DNA from: BOKV01 sp041739465
Lineage (GTDB): Bacteria > Pseudomonadota > Alphaproteobacteria > Rhizobiales > Rhizobiaceae
Direction: 5' to 3'
DNA length: 64,000 bases
Assembly: GCA_041739465.1 (NCBI GenBank)
Contig: JBGSNX010000073.1
Location: 1-64,000 of the forward strand
The notes beneath the pieces were generated by a model. The model was not told the DNA's origin. It saw only the letters and a list, made by a program, of their open reading frames with translations, and searched no databases. A program made the translations under genes and the position numbers. Of this stretch, positions 1 through 7,820 are shown piece by piece; the first letter of the stretch is position 1; the number at the start of each line of letters is the position of its first letter.

Positions 1-145
1 ATTCGTCGGATAATGTTCAAAAGTCCCATGTGGATCACTCCGTTGCCCCCGCCGCTCGCCGCTTTGGGGGAAGGTTCACATGGCTCAATTCTCAGTGGAA
101 ATTATGCGCTCACCTGGCCCAGTTCTGGGTGGAAATCAACAAACA
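1..145. mobile_element. probable end of an IS21-like insertion sequence (remnant)
   Basis: Two related 24-base segments lie at 81-104 and 115-138, both reading roughly TGGCYCARTTCT..GTGGAAATYA and matching at about 19 of 24 positions with a 34-base offset. Repeats of this kind at the tips are typical of IS21-family elements, and the window begins inside this region. No transposase gene is visible to the right, so only one tip would be present. The family assignment is inference from the repeat pattern; the left part of the element, if any, lies outside the window. Confidence 0.35.
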
Positions 146-514
146 ATGGATGACTTAATAGAAAAGCTTAAATCGCAGAGCCAGACGGCCCATGATCCCC
201 AGCTAGAGCTTGTTTTAATTCAAGCTGCAATCGGGGCTGGCCAAACCGACCCTGCTAAGCGACGCATGGCTGCGTTGGAAGTTCTGGATCCGAATGGCGT
301 TGAAACTCTGACTGCTCAGGCTGCAGTTGCAAGCCACTTAGGTAATCACCGATTAGCTGCGAATAGAGCTGAAGAAGCGCTGAGACTTGCTCCGCGAGAC
401 GTGCAGGCTCGCATGCTGGCGATTGAGGCGTACTCTCGGCTAAGCGATACTGAGTTGGCGAGAAAGCACCGCGATATCTTCATCTCTCACGGACGCCTTA
501 AAGCCGGGTGCTGA
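80..514 (+). CDS. small TPR-like protein, N-terminus encoded by IS-end DNA
   Basis: Predicted product of 144 residues. From about residue 45 it is alpha-helical and TPR-like, with an A-x-x-x-L-G-N-H..A-A-N-R-A-E-E-A-L-R-L-A-P block at roughly 83-107 and a second helix pair after it. The first ATG (80) follows a GGGGGAAGG ribosome site, but residues 1-21 then come from the repeated insertion-sequence end. A second ATG at 146 would give a 122-residue protein starting just after that DNA, with a weaker GGAAA site. There is no signal peptide or enzyme motif. TPR folds usually mediate protein contacts; I cannot name the partner. It may be the surviving C-terminal part of a larger gene cut by the element. 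Confidence 0.5.
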   Translation: MAQFSVEIMRSPGPVLGGNQQTMDDLIEKLKSQSQTAHDPQLELVLIQAAIGAGQTDPAKRRMAALEVLDPNGVETLTAQAAVASHLGNHRLAANRAEEALRLAPRDVQARMLAIEAYSRLSDTELARKHRDIFISHGRLKAGC

Positions 515-915
515 TTTTCACCTCGATTTGATCCGCGTTTGCATCTGCTGCTGATTCATTCGGATAGGCGCAGTGGTTTGAAAGAATTGTGTTTACCACC
601 CTGTCACCGGATCAGCACCAACTGACAAACCGGATCAATTCCGTTCGCAAACTAACAGCGTGCGAAAATGATCGGGGTTTTGCATGGTGCAGGATTTGCG
701 GGAATGGACTTGCAGGATTCTATCCCGGATGTCGGAAGAAGCACTGAGTAGTCCTCGCTGTGCACTCGAACCTTTCAACACAAAATGTCCCTGGGTATGA
801 ACAGGGGTATTTAGAGAAACCGCACAGAATATTTCGCAATAATATCAAATATATACGGTTCGTATTCTGTTCCTCTCCTGGCACCATCGCACTGCAAAGT
901 GCTATCCTGTGAACA
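515..915. other. about 400 bases without a convincing gene
   Basis: Only short out-of-context ORFs occur here (for example a minus-strand frame at 720-977 with no family resemblance and no good ribosome site). The stretch is AT-richer around 830-860. No clear terminator, tRNA or repeat was found. It could hold decayed coding DNA next to the insertion-sequence end. Confidence 0.4.
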
Positions 916-1248
916 TCACTTGCAATCGCTGATTTTGTACGTGGTTGTCCGACTGTCCCCGGACATCCCAATGCCACCGCCCGATGAAAACGTGCACTTG
1001 AATGTGCGCCCGGAAACCCTGGCCAGGTTGTTGTAGCCCTTCGAGTCCTTGTTTTCCCAAATGGTCGAAGAATCCCAGTTCTGGCTGGGTTTGTTCAACG
1101 GGCGGCAATCCATGGTGGCAAAGCGATTTCCGCCAATCACACCAGACTTGATCTTGCAGATGCCGGGGAAACTTTCCGCGCCTGCGACACCGGCGTTGCA
1201 GCCGAAAAGCACCAAAGACAGCACCAGAACTCTTGCGCCATTGCCCAT
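916..1248 (-). CDS. small secreted protein or lipoprotein of unknown function
   Basis: Product of 110 residues. The N-terminus is a clear export signal: hydrophobic VLVLSLVLFGC followed by NAGVAGA. LFGC at about 13-16 could be a lipobox and VAGAES a type I cleavage site, so both routes are possible. The mature part is polar and holds three cysteines (in GICKI, MDCRP, FKCTF) plus one near the end (SDCK), which suggests disulfides and a periplasmic or outer-membrane location. The start is supported by CGGGAG seven bases upstream. I do not recognise the family. Confidence 0.6.
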   Translation of the reverse strand: MGNGARVLVLSLVLFGCNAGVAGAESFPGICKIKSGVIGGNRFATMDCRPLNKPSQNWDSSTIWENKDSKGYNNLARVSGRTFKCTFSSGGGIGMSGDSRTTTYKISDCK

Positions 1249-1359
1249 GAGACACTCCCGAAAAACCAGATCATGGACAACCGTATCATGCTGCCATCAG
1301 CAATCAAGGCGCGCCCTTGCGGATGCATGCAATCGACAGTTCAGGGTTTCAGGCTGGCA

Positions 1360-1500
1360 TCAGCCCTTCTTGCCGGGCTTTCCCGGTGTTGTGTCGGCGC
1401 GCTTCATCTGGCTGGTGAAGCCGGTGTCGACCTTGACCGCCTTGGCGTCTTTTTTGGGCTTGCGTACTTCTTTGGTCTTTTTCTGCTGACCTTTGGCCAT
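1360..1500 (-). CDS. 46-residue lysine-rich small protein
   Basis: Reading the minus strand from ATG at 1500 gives MAKGQQKKTKEVRKPKKDAK followed by a short TGFTSQMKRADTTPGKPGKKG-type tail and a TGA at 1360-1362. GGGAG sits seven bases before the ATG. The protein is very basic, lacks any hydrophobic stretch and is probably cytoplasmic and nucleic-acid or ribosome associated, but that is inference from charge only. Small Lys-rich proteins of this general kind are common in Rhizobiales. A spurious ORF is possible, but the strong ribosome site and the even Lys distribution argue for a real gene. Confidence 0.55.
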   Translation of the reverse strand: MAKGQQKKTKEVRKPKKDAKAVKVDTGFTSQMKRADTTPGKPGKKG

Positions 1501-1577
1501 GATCTGTCTCCCGCTCCGGTTGGCACTTCGTTCAACCACAGAATCGCACGGTATCGCGTTTCCTGCAACATGGTGTG

Positions 1578-1591
1578 TTGACCCACGTCAA
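1578..1591. promoter_or_regulatory. FNR/FixK-type palindrome upstream of the cytochrome c gene
   Basis: TTGAC-CCAC-GTCAA is a perfect 5+5 inverted repeat with a 4-base spacer and fits the TTGA-N6-TCAA pattern bound by FNR/FixK/Dnr-type CRP-family regulators. Its centre is 66 bases before the ATG of the di-haem cytochrome gene. The role is inferred from pattern and position. Confidence 0.45.
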
Positions 1592-1650
1592 GGCGCGATG
1601 CCCGCCATTGTGGCCTGCTTGAACACCGGATTTTTCTGCAGGAGGGTTTC

Positions 1651-2244
1651 ATGAAGTTTCCAACAACAGTGCATGGCACCGCAAGGATTACAGCTTTCAT
1701 CGCCGCATCGCTGGCCTTGGCTGGTACCGCTTTTGGCGCAGGTCCCGTGGACATCGAACATGGCCGCGCCCTTGCCGGGGCCAATTGCGCGGGCTGCCAT
1801 GCTATCGGCACTGAGGGCGACAGCCCCAACAAGGCAGCGCCGCCGTTTTTCACGCTTGGCGAGCGGTTTCCCGTGGAAACCATCGACGAGGCGCTGCTGG
1901 CAAAACTTCGGCCCGGCCACCCGGACATGCCCGCCTTCACGATGACGCCAAAACAGGCGGCGGACATTGGTGCCTATATCGGCTTTGTGCAGCCGGTGGA
2001 GCATGGCAAGCGGCTGGTTGAGGAGAACTGTGCCAAGTGCCACGCCACCGGCAAGACCGGTGACAGCACCCACAAGGACGCGCCGCCGTTTCGCTCATTG
2101 TCGCTGCTTTACCCGATTGATGCACTGGAGGAGGCATTTGTGGAAGGCATTGAGACCGGCCATCCCGACATGCCGATGTTCACCGCAACGCCAATCCAGA
2201 TATCGCATATCCTCGACTACATCGCTTCGATCCAGGACCAGTGA
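1651..2244 (+). CDS. secreted tandem di-haem cytochrome c
   Basis: Product of 197 residues with a signal peptide (about 1-30, ending TAFGA). Two cytochrome c domains follow in tandem. Haem motifs are CAGCH at 46-50 and CAKCH at 127-131; each domain later has GHPDMP, giving probable axial Met ligands at 93 and 174. The domains are clearly homologous (both have K-x-x-PPF after the haem site), which points to internal duplication. The protein should act in the periplasm as an electron carrier; the redox partner is not encoded nearby. GGAGG just before the ATG supports the start. An FNR-like palindrome lies upstream and a hairpin terminator just after, so it is probably a single-gene transcript. 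Confidence 0.85.
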   Translation: MKFPTTVHGTARITAFIAASLALAGTAFGAGPVDIEHGRALAGANCAGCHAIGTEGDSPNKAAPPFFTLGERFPVETIDEALLAKLRPGHPDMPAFTMTPKQAADIGAYIGFVQPVEHGKRLVEENCAKCHATGKTGDSTHKDAPPFRSLSLLYPIDALEEAFVEGIETGHPDMPMFTATPIQISHILDYIASIQDQ

Positions 2245-2281
2245 GGCCATGACCATCAGGGCAAGGCGCACAAACAAAAAA

Positions 2282-2304
2282 CCCCGCTGAAAGCGGGGCT
2301 CTTT
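2282..2304. terminator. bidirectional hairpin terminator
   Basis: CCCCGC (2282-2287), a 5-base loop and GCGGGG (2293-2298) are followed by CTCTTT on the plus strand and preceded by a run of A, which reads as T on the minus strand. It lies between the convergent cytochrome gene and the Gly/Tyr-rich protein gene and can serve both. Confidence 0.7.
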
Positions 2305-2342
2305 GGAAGGGAATTTCAGGCTTGTGAAGGGATGGGCTGCAA

Positions 2343-2600
2343 TCAGTTGCAGACCTTCACCTTTTCCCAATGCCAGCCATTGTAGCCATGAACCTTGACC
2401 TTGGTCCAGAAGCAGCGCGGCTGATAGTGGTTGTAGCTGTATTTGTAGCCGTAGTTGTTGTAGCCATGGTTGTTGTAGCCATGGTGATTGTTGTAGCCGT
2501 AACCGCCGGCCTGCGAAGTTGCTGTTGTGGAAACCAGCGCTGAGCCCGAAAGAACGGCAATTGCGACGGCGGCTGCTGCAGACTTTGAAAACATGTTCAT
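2343..2600 (-). CDS. secreted Gly/Tyr/Asn-rich small protein
   Basis: Product of 85 residues starting MNMFSKSAAAAVAIAVLSGS; this start is chosen because AAAGGA lies nine bases before it, while the longer frame upstream has no ribosome site. A signal peptide spans roughly 1-32 (ending TATSQAGG). The mature protein has a low-complexity block built from GYNNHG / YNNYGY units (about 33-55), then a compact tail with two cysteines (RCFW and KVCN at the end) and K-V-K-V-H-G-Y-N-G-W-H-W. Similar short secreted proteins occur in Rhizobiales but have no assigned job. Aromatic Gly-rich repeats suggest a surface or self-associating role; that is inference. The leader contains a GACCGG/CCGGTC hairpin at 2623-2639. 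Confidence 0.65.
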   Translation of the reverse strand: MNMFSKSAAAAVAIAVLSGSALVSTTATSQAGGYGYNNHHGYNNHGYNNYGYKYSYNHYQPRCFWTKVKVHGYNGWHWEKVKVCN

Positions 2601-2872
2601 GGCGTTCAATCCTTTGTTTGGCGACCGGTCTTCCCGGTCTTTTGTTTCTTCAGGCTGGCTGCCTTCCGATGAATTGAAGATGCACCCGATTGCGGCCGCC
2701 CGCTGTGCAATTGCGCACACCGTGAAATGCGCTGCAAAATCGTTGGCTGACCCCGCTGGCACGCACTATTGGCAGGCCCCGGAAGCTGCCATGGTTGCAA
2801 GCAGGCGCGATTTCCGCCAAACAGGGCGCAAATCCCGCAAAGGCGTTGGCCACAAAGACTTCAGGCTTCCAA

Positions 2873-3487
2873 ATGACCATAAGGCTGCACAAGGGCGATC
2901 TGCCCAATCTTGACCATTACAAGGACAGCGCGGCCATCGATACCGAAACGCTGGGTCTAAACCCTGCCCGCGACAGGCTTTGCGTCGTGCAGCTTTCGCC
3001 GGGCGATGGATCGGCCGATGTGGTGCAGATCGCGCGCGGGCAAAAAACAGCGCCAAACCTGGAGCGGCTGCTGGCCGACCCGGCACGGCAAAAGATATTT
3101 CATTTTGGCCGGTTTGACATTGCCGTGCTCTACCATGCATTCGGAGTTCTGGCCTCCCCGGTCTATTGCACCAAAATCGCCTCGCGCCTGACCCGGACCT
3201 ATACCGACCGTCACGGATTGAAGGATCTGGCGCGCGAACTGGTCGGGATCGATTTGTCAAAGCAGCAACAGAGCTCAGACTGGGCAGCCGAAGACCTTTC
3301 GCAGGCCCAGCTCGAGTACGCGGCGTCCGACGTTCTTTATCTGCATGCGATGAAGCAGAAGCTGGACGAGCGGCTGGCGCGCGATGAGCGGGTGGAAATG
3401 GCCAGCGCGGCCTTTGCCTTTTTGCCATGGCGTGCGCGGCTCGATCTGGCCGGCTGGCCGGAAGAAGACATTTTCTCGCATTCTTGA
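2873..3487 (+). CDS. rnd: ribonuclease D (short form, 3'-5' exoribonuclease)
   Basis: Product of 204 residues, matching the short RNase D of alphaproteobacteria that has only the DEDD exonuclease domain and lacks HRDC domains. DTE at 23-25 is ExoI; HFGRFD is part of ExoII; YAASDVLYLH near 165-175 is ExoIII with its Tyr and Asp. The enzyme trims 3' ends of structured RNAs such as tRNA precursors in the cytoplasm. I start it at MTIRLHKGDL; the frame is open upstream to 2795, but that extension does not resemble the family. The ribosome site is weak. It is divergent from the Gly/Tyr-rich protein gene. Confidence 0.85.
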   Translation: MTIRLHKGDLPNLDHYKDSAAIDTETLGLNPARDRLCVVQLSPGDGSADVVQIARGQKTAPNLERLLADPARQKIFHFGRFDIAVLYHAFGVLASPVYCTKIASRLTRTYTDRHGLKDLARELVGIDLSKQQQSSDWAAEDLSQAQLEYAASDVLYLHAMKQKLDERLARDERVEMASAAFAFLPWRARLDLAGWPEEDIFSHS

Positions 3488-3681
3488 TTGCGCCCTTTGT
3501 GCTAGAACAGCATCTGAAGGCAGCAATTTGAGCATGCTTTCTGGATTGTTAACGCAAATGCCGCAATGTTACCAAGAATGGGGTGACCAAACGGTGCTCG
3601 CCTGAACAGCAATAGCCAAAGCGCGGCCAAAGTTCAGGTTGCGAGCGACACCGCGAAAGCGGCAACGACCACGGACCGGAT

Positions 3682-4482
3682 TTGACCCAGAACCGACCCA
3701 GCCAGCCGCAATCATACCGCCGTGAACATTCACCTGGCGAAGGAGATGTTTCGCGGGGCGGTACAAATGCGCGCAGCACCGGGGCGGCAAGTGGCTCAAA
3801 TGCGCCCCTGCGCCATGTGCGAACTTCTCAAAGCGCTTTCCTGACCGCCGGTCGTTCGCCGGCAGAATTTGCCCGCGCAGCAAAGCACAGCCGCCGGGTG
3901 CGGTTTTTGAAGCTTGCGCTGCCGCTGGGCGGCACACTAACCATTTTCATACTGGTTGGCGCATATCTCTTTTCGCAGTTCAACCTGCCAACGATCGATC
4001 CGGGCGAGGCAAACGTCGTCAACGGGCAATTGGTGATGAACAATCCCAAGCTTGCTGGTACCGATTCAAACGACAGGCCATACACATTGTCTGCGGTTCG
4101 CGCGGTGCAGGACGCACAAAAGCCGAACAGGGTGATGCTGGAGAAAATCGAAGGCAGGCTTTCGATTGACGATACGAACTTCGCCCGGGTTGCGGCAGGA
4201 ACCGGGCTTTACGATACCGAGGCCCAGACCCTTGACCTTGACGGCGCGGTAAGTGTCGATACCGATGACGGCATGACCATCCGCATGGAAGGGGCGTCGA
4301 TTGACATTGACAAAGGACGCCTGGTCTCACAAAGGCCGGTTACGGTGGATACGGGGCGGGCGAAAGTAAGTGCGCAAACGCTGATTGTCGAGAACAAGGG
4401 AAAGACCATCATTTTCGAGAACAAGGTACGAATGGTCTTGCAGCCGATTGATCCGGCCAACGCGACGGATGGCACACAGTGA
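3682..4482 (+). CDS. lptC: LPS export component LptC-like protein
   Basis: Product of 266 residues from a TTG codon with GGACCGGA just before it; the exact start is uncertain. A basic, poorly conserved N-terminal tail of about 70 residues precedes one membrane segment (about 75-97, LKLALPLGGTLTIFILVGAYLF). The rest is a periplasmic beta-rich LptC/OstA-type domain with repeated short strands. In the Lpt machine this protein is anchored in the inner membrane and passes lipopolysaccharide from LptB2FG to LptA. It is directly followed by lptA with overlapping stop and start codons, then lptB, which makes the assignment strong despite low sequence conservation in this family. Confidence 0.85.
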   Translation: MTQNRPSQPQSYRREHSPGEGDVSRGGTNARSTGAASGSNAPLRHVRTSQSAFLTAGRSPAEFARAAKHSRRVRFLKLALPLGGTLTIFILVGAYLFSQFNLPTIDPGEANVVNGQLVMNNPKLAGTDSNDRPYTLSAVRAVQDAQKPNRVMLEKIEGRLSIDDTNFARVAAGTGLYDTEAQTLDLDGAVSVDTDDGMTIRMEGASIDIDKGRLVSQRPVTVDTGRAKVSAQTLIVENKGKTIIFENKVRMVLQPIDPANATDGTQ

Positions 4483-5024
4483 ACCGTTTTTTCAGCCTTT
4501 GCATTGCGTTCCTTGCAGCAACACTTGCTGTTGGCATTGCTGGCGCGCAAACCTTTGGTGGCGCATTTGACGGCATGTCAAATTCGAAAGAGCCGATCCA
4601 GATCGAAGCCGACAAGCTTGAAGTTGACGACAATGCGGGAACTGCGGTTTTTAGCGGCAATGTCGCTGTTAACCAGGGTTCGACCTTGTTGAAGACAGAC
4701 CGGCTGCGCGTCGTCTATTCGCGCGATTCAAACGGCCAGGCAGGCCCCGGCGGCAACGTCAAGCAGATCGAGGCAACCGGGCGCGTGGCAGTTCGCTCAA
4801 ACGACCAGGTCGCCACTGCCGAAAAGGCCACGGTCAACATGCAAACCCAGATTGCCAGCCTTTCGGGAAATGTTTCCGTGAGCCAGGGCAGCAACATCAT
4901 CACCGGCTGTATCGTCACCATCAACATGAAAACCAACAACATCGACGTAAAGCCGTGCCAGAACAACCAGACAGGTGGCCGGGTCAAGGTCTTGATCGAC
5001 CGCGCCCCCGGAACCAAGCAATAG
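4479..5024 (+). CDS. lptA: LPS transport periplasmic protein LptA
   Basis: Product of 181 residues with a signal peptide (about 1-23, ending GIAGA). The body is an OstA-type beta-jellyroll: EPIQIEADKLEVDD..AVFSGNV near 37-62 and later repeats with the same alternation. It forms the periplasmic bridge that carries lipopolysaccharide to the outer membrane. The start is GTG; its GTGA overlaps the TGA of lptC, a sign of translational coupling. Two cysteines near the C-terminus (TGCIV, KPCQN) could form a disulfide, as expected for an exported protein. Confidence 0.9.
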   Translation: MNRFFSLCIAFLAATLAVGIAGAQTFGGAFDGMSNSKEPIQIEADKLEVDDNAGTAVFSGNVAVNQGSTLLKTDRLRVVYSRDSNGQAGPGGNVKQIEATGRVAVRSNDQVATAEKATVNMQTQIASLSGNVSVSQGSNIITGCIVTINMKTNNIDVKPCQNNQTGGRVKVLIDRAPGTKQ

Positions 5025-5043
5025 CGGCTGTGGGGCAAAAGGC

Positions 5044-5961
5044 TTGAAACCGGCTGGAACATCCAGAAAGCGGCCCGTTCGGGACGAAGGCTTCGCGCAA
5101 AGGATGGCGCGATTTTTTTCGTCGACGGCCACCCGCTTGCGCGGGTTGCTGCAGCGCGGCGGACAACAGCCTGCTGGCGCACCCTTGGGTGCGCAGACAG
5201 TTTCCAGCCCGCAGATCAAAGGCAGGACCGTTTCTCGCGAAGGCGTGCTGGCGGTTTATGGCCTGCAAAAGGCCTACAAGGGCAGGCAGGTCGTTCGCGG
5301 GGTGTCACTGGGCGTGCGGCGCGGCGAAGCCGTTGGCCTGCTCGGCCCCAATGGCGCTGGCAAAACCACCTGCTTCTACATGATCACCGGGCTTGTGCAG
5401 GCCGATGCTGGCCGCATCGAACTTGAAGGCCACGACATCACCCAGACGCCGATGTATCGAAGGGCGCGGCTTGGCATTGGCTATCTGCCGCAGGAAGCTT
5501 CGATTTTTCGCGGTCTTACGGTCGAAAACAACATCCGTGCGGTTCTGGAAGTCGTCGAACCTGACAAGAAGGAGCGCGAGCGGCAGCTTGATGCACTGCT
5601 TGAGGAGTTTTCGATATCGCATCTGCGCAAGTCGCCCTCCATAGCGCTTTCAGGCGGCGAGCGGCGGCGCTGCGAAATTGCCCGTGCGTTGGCAACCCGC
5701 CCCTCCTTCATGCTGCTTGACGAACCGTTTGCCGGCATTGACCCGATTTCGGTGGGCGATATCCAGGATCTGGTGCGCCACCTGACCCAGCGCGGCATTG
5801 GCGTTCTCATCACCGACCACAATGTGCGCGAAACGCTGGGCCTGATCGACAGGGCCTACATTATCGCGCACGGCAAGGTTCTGACGCATGGCCGTCCCGA
5901 TGAAATCGTCAACAATCCTGAAGTTCGGCGAACCTACCTGGGTGAACAATTTACACTTTGA
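5044..5961 (+). CDS. lptB: LPS export ABC transporter ATPase LptB
   Basis: Product of up to 305 residues. Walker A is GPNGAGKT at about 101-108, the signature LSGGERRR near 203, and Walker B FMLLDEPFAGIDP shortly after; GYLPQEASIFRGL is the typical Q-loop region of LptB. It powers lipopolysaccharide extraction from the inner membrane. About 65 residues before the ATPase core form a basic, probably disordered extension (MARFFSSTATRLRGL..). The frame opens at a TTG (5044); an ATG at 5104 is an alternative. It lies 19 bases after lptA and 76 before rpoN, an order conserved widely in proteobacteria. Confidence 0.92.
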   Translation: MKPAGTSRKRPVRDEGFAQRMARFFSSTATRLRGLLQRGGQQPAGAPLGAQTVSSPQIKGRTVSREGVLAVYGLQKAYKGRQVVRGVSLGVRRGEAVGLLGPNGAGKTTCFYMITGLVQADAGRIELEGHDITQTPMYRRARLGIGYLPQEASIFRGLTVENNIRAVLEVVEPDKKERERQLDALLEEFSISHLRKSPSIALSGGERRRCEIARALATRPSFMLLDEPFAGIDPISVGDIQDLVRHLTQRGIGVLITDHNVRETLGLIDRAYIIAHGKVLTHGRPDEIVNNPEVRRTYLGEQFTL

Positions 5962-6037
5962 TGACTTGATGCTGTTATAGCCAAGCAAAAAGCGGGCCAC
6001 AGGCGAGGCGTGGCTTTCAAGGCAACAGGCAGCAGGC

Positions 6038-7582
6038 ATGGCACTTTCGGCAAAACTGCAGATGCGGCAATCGCAATCGCTGGTGATGACCCCCCAGCTG
6101 ATGCAGTCGATTCGCATGTTGCAGTTCAACCATCTGGAGCTGTCTGCGTACATTGCCCGCGAAATGGAATCCAACCCGCTGCTGGAACTGGCTGAACCGC
6201 GAGAGGAGCCATTCGAAGCAGGCGGAAGTGATCCCGACAATCTGCGGCCAGACAATTCCGGGCCGGATGCAGGTGTTGCTGAAGTGGGAATTGAACTCGA
6301 CATCAGTGCTGCGGCAATCGAGGAAAAACTCGACATGCCGCTTGAGAACGTTTTTGACGCCGAAACGACGGACAATGTGCCTGGAACAGCGATTTCCGAT
6401 CCGTGGAAGTCACCGGGCGCTACCACCAGCCTCGACGGCGAGGCGAGCGATCTGGATGCCTGGTGTGCGTCCGTGCCCACTTTGGCAGAACACATGCACG
6501 CGCAATTGTCGCTGACTTTCAAGGACAATGCGGACCGGGCCATCGCTGCCAATATTGTCGATTCGCTGGACGAAGATGGTTATTTGCGGCGCGATACCAC
6601 CGAGATAGCCCAATCGCTCGGTACCAGCGATGCCCGTGTTGAAACGGTGATCGCAAAGCTACAGCAGTTTGACCCTACCGGGGTTTGCGCGCGCAATCTT
6701 GGGGAATGCCTTGCCATACAATTGGCAGAGCGCGACCGGCTAGACCCGGCCATGCGCATCATGCTGGCCCATCTTGACCTGCTGGCGCGGCGTGACTTTG
6801 CCGAATTGTCGAGGCTATGTGGTGTCGACCGCGATGACATTGCTGACATGGTGCGCGAAATTCGTGAACTGGAACCAAGACCGGGAAGCCGGTTTGACCG
6901 CTCGCCGATGCAGTCGGTGGTGCCAGATGTACTGGTGAAAGCACGACCGGACGGCACCTGGATGATTGAACTCAACACCGAAACGCTGCCGCGCTTGCTG
7001 GTCAGCCGCAGCTATCATGCGCGCGTCTCACGCAATTGCAGCAAGGAAGAAGACAAGGTTTTTGTGGCGGAATGCCTGCAGAGCGCCAACTGGCTGGTTC
7101 GCAGCCTCGACCAGCGGGCCCAGACAATCTTGAAGGTATCCAGCGAGATCGTTCGCCAGCAGGACATGTTTCTTGCCTATGGGGTTGAGCATCTGCGCCC
7201 ACTCAACCTCAAGACCGTCGCCGACGCCATTACAATGCACGAATCCACAGTGAGCCGGGTAACTTCCAACAAATACATGATGACGCCGCGCGGCCTGTTC
7301 GAACTGAAATATTTCTTCACACAGGCAATTGCGTCTTCCACCGGAGAGCAAGCCCACTCGGCCGAGGCAGTGCGCCACAGGATACGTCAGATGGTGGAGA
7401 GCGAAGTTGCACACAACGTGCTTTCCGATGACACTATCGTTGACATCCTCAAGAAGGGTGGCATCGACATTGCCCGTCGAACTGTCGCCAAGTACCGGGA
7501 ATCAATGAACATTCCATCATCGGTCCAGCGTCGGCGCGAGAAGGCCGGCGTGGCAGGTCGCCACAGCGCAATGAATGGCTGA
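6038..7582 (+). CDS. rpoN: RNA polymerase sigma-54 factor RpoN
   Basis: Product of 514 residues, normal for the family. Region I is the Gln-rich start (LQMRQSQSLVMTPQLMQSIR), region II is acidic (about 60-125), and the core-binding and DNA-binding parts follow. The RpoN box ARRTVAKYRE lies at about 479-488. This sigma factor needs enhancer-binding ATPases and directs nitrogen, C4-dicarboxylate and other regulons. It sits between lptB and hpf/ptsN, the classical rpoN neighbourhood. The ribosome site before ATG 6038 is weak (CAGGCAGCAGGC). Confidence 0.97.
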   Translation: MALSAKLQMRQSQSLVMTPQLMQSIRMLQFNHLELSAYIAREMESNPLLELAEPREEPFEAGGSDPDNLRPDNSGPDAGVAEVGIELDISAAAIEEKLDMPLENVFDAETTDNVPGTAISDPWKSPGATTSLDGEASDLDAWCASVPTLAEHMHAQLSLTFKDNADRAIAANIVDSLDEDGYLRRDTTEIAQSLGTSDARVETVIAKLQQFDPTGVCARNLGECLAIQLAERDRLDPAMRIMLAHLDLLARRDFAELSRLCGVDRDDIADMVREIRELEPRPGSRFDRSPMQSVVPDVLVKARPDGTWMIELNTETLPRLLVSRSYHARVSRNCSKEEDKVFVAECLQSANWLVRSLDQRAQTILKVSSEIVRQQDMFLAYGVEHLRPLNLKTVADAITMHESTVSRVTSNKYMMTPRGLFELKYFFTQAIASSTGEQAHSAEAVRHRIRQMVESEVAHNVLSDDTIVDILKKGGIDIARRTVAKYRESMNIPSSVQRRREKAGVAGRHSAMNG

Positions 7583-7606
7583 CTTTCACGCCGGCACCGC
7601 TGCAGC

Positions 7607-7635
7607 TTGACATGTTGCAAGCCTCAACCTAGAAG
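7607..7635 (+). promoter_or_regulatory. sigma-70-type promoter candidate for hpf-ptsN
   Basis: TTGACA at 7607-7612, a 17-base spacer and TAGAAG at 7630-7635. The start of hpf is about 185 bases downstream. A second candidate with a good -10 (TATATT at about 7766-7771) and a TTGTTC -35 lies nearer the gene, so transcription may begin at either. Confidence 0.4.
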
Positions 7636-7820
7636 CGCCTCGTTATCGGAGTTCACTGCCTGGCGAGCAACCGGCAAGCCCGAGAACACAACCCCAGACA
7701 CCGCCCCAAAATCAAGGCAGTGGCACAACTGCCGCCGGACGCTTGTTCGCACCGGTGTTGCGGTTCTATATTGGGGAATGCGCGCACGTGCCGCGCAGCA
7801 GACCACGGAGTACCGCAGCC

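Noticed and set aside
720..977. 85-residue minus-strand ORF
   Set aside because: No ribosome site, signal or family likeness; it lies in DNA that looks non-coding.
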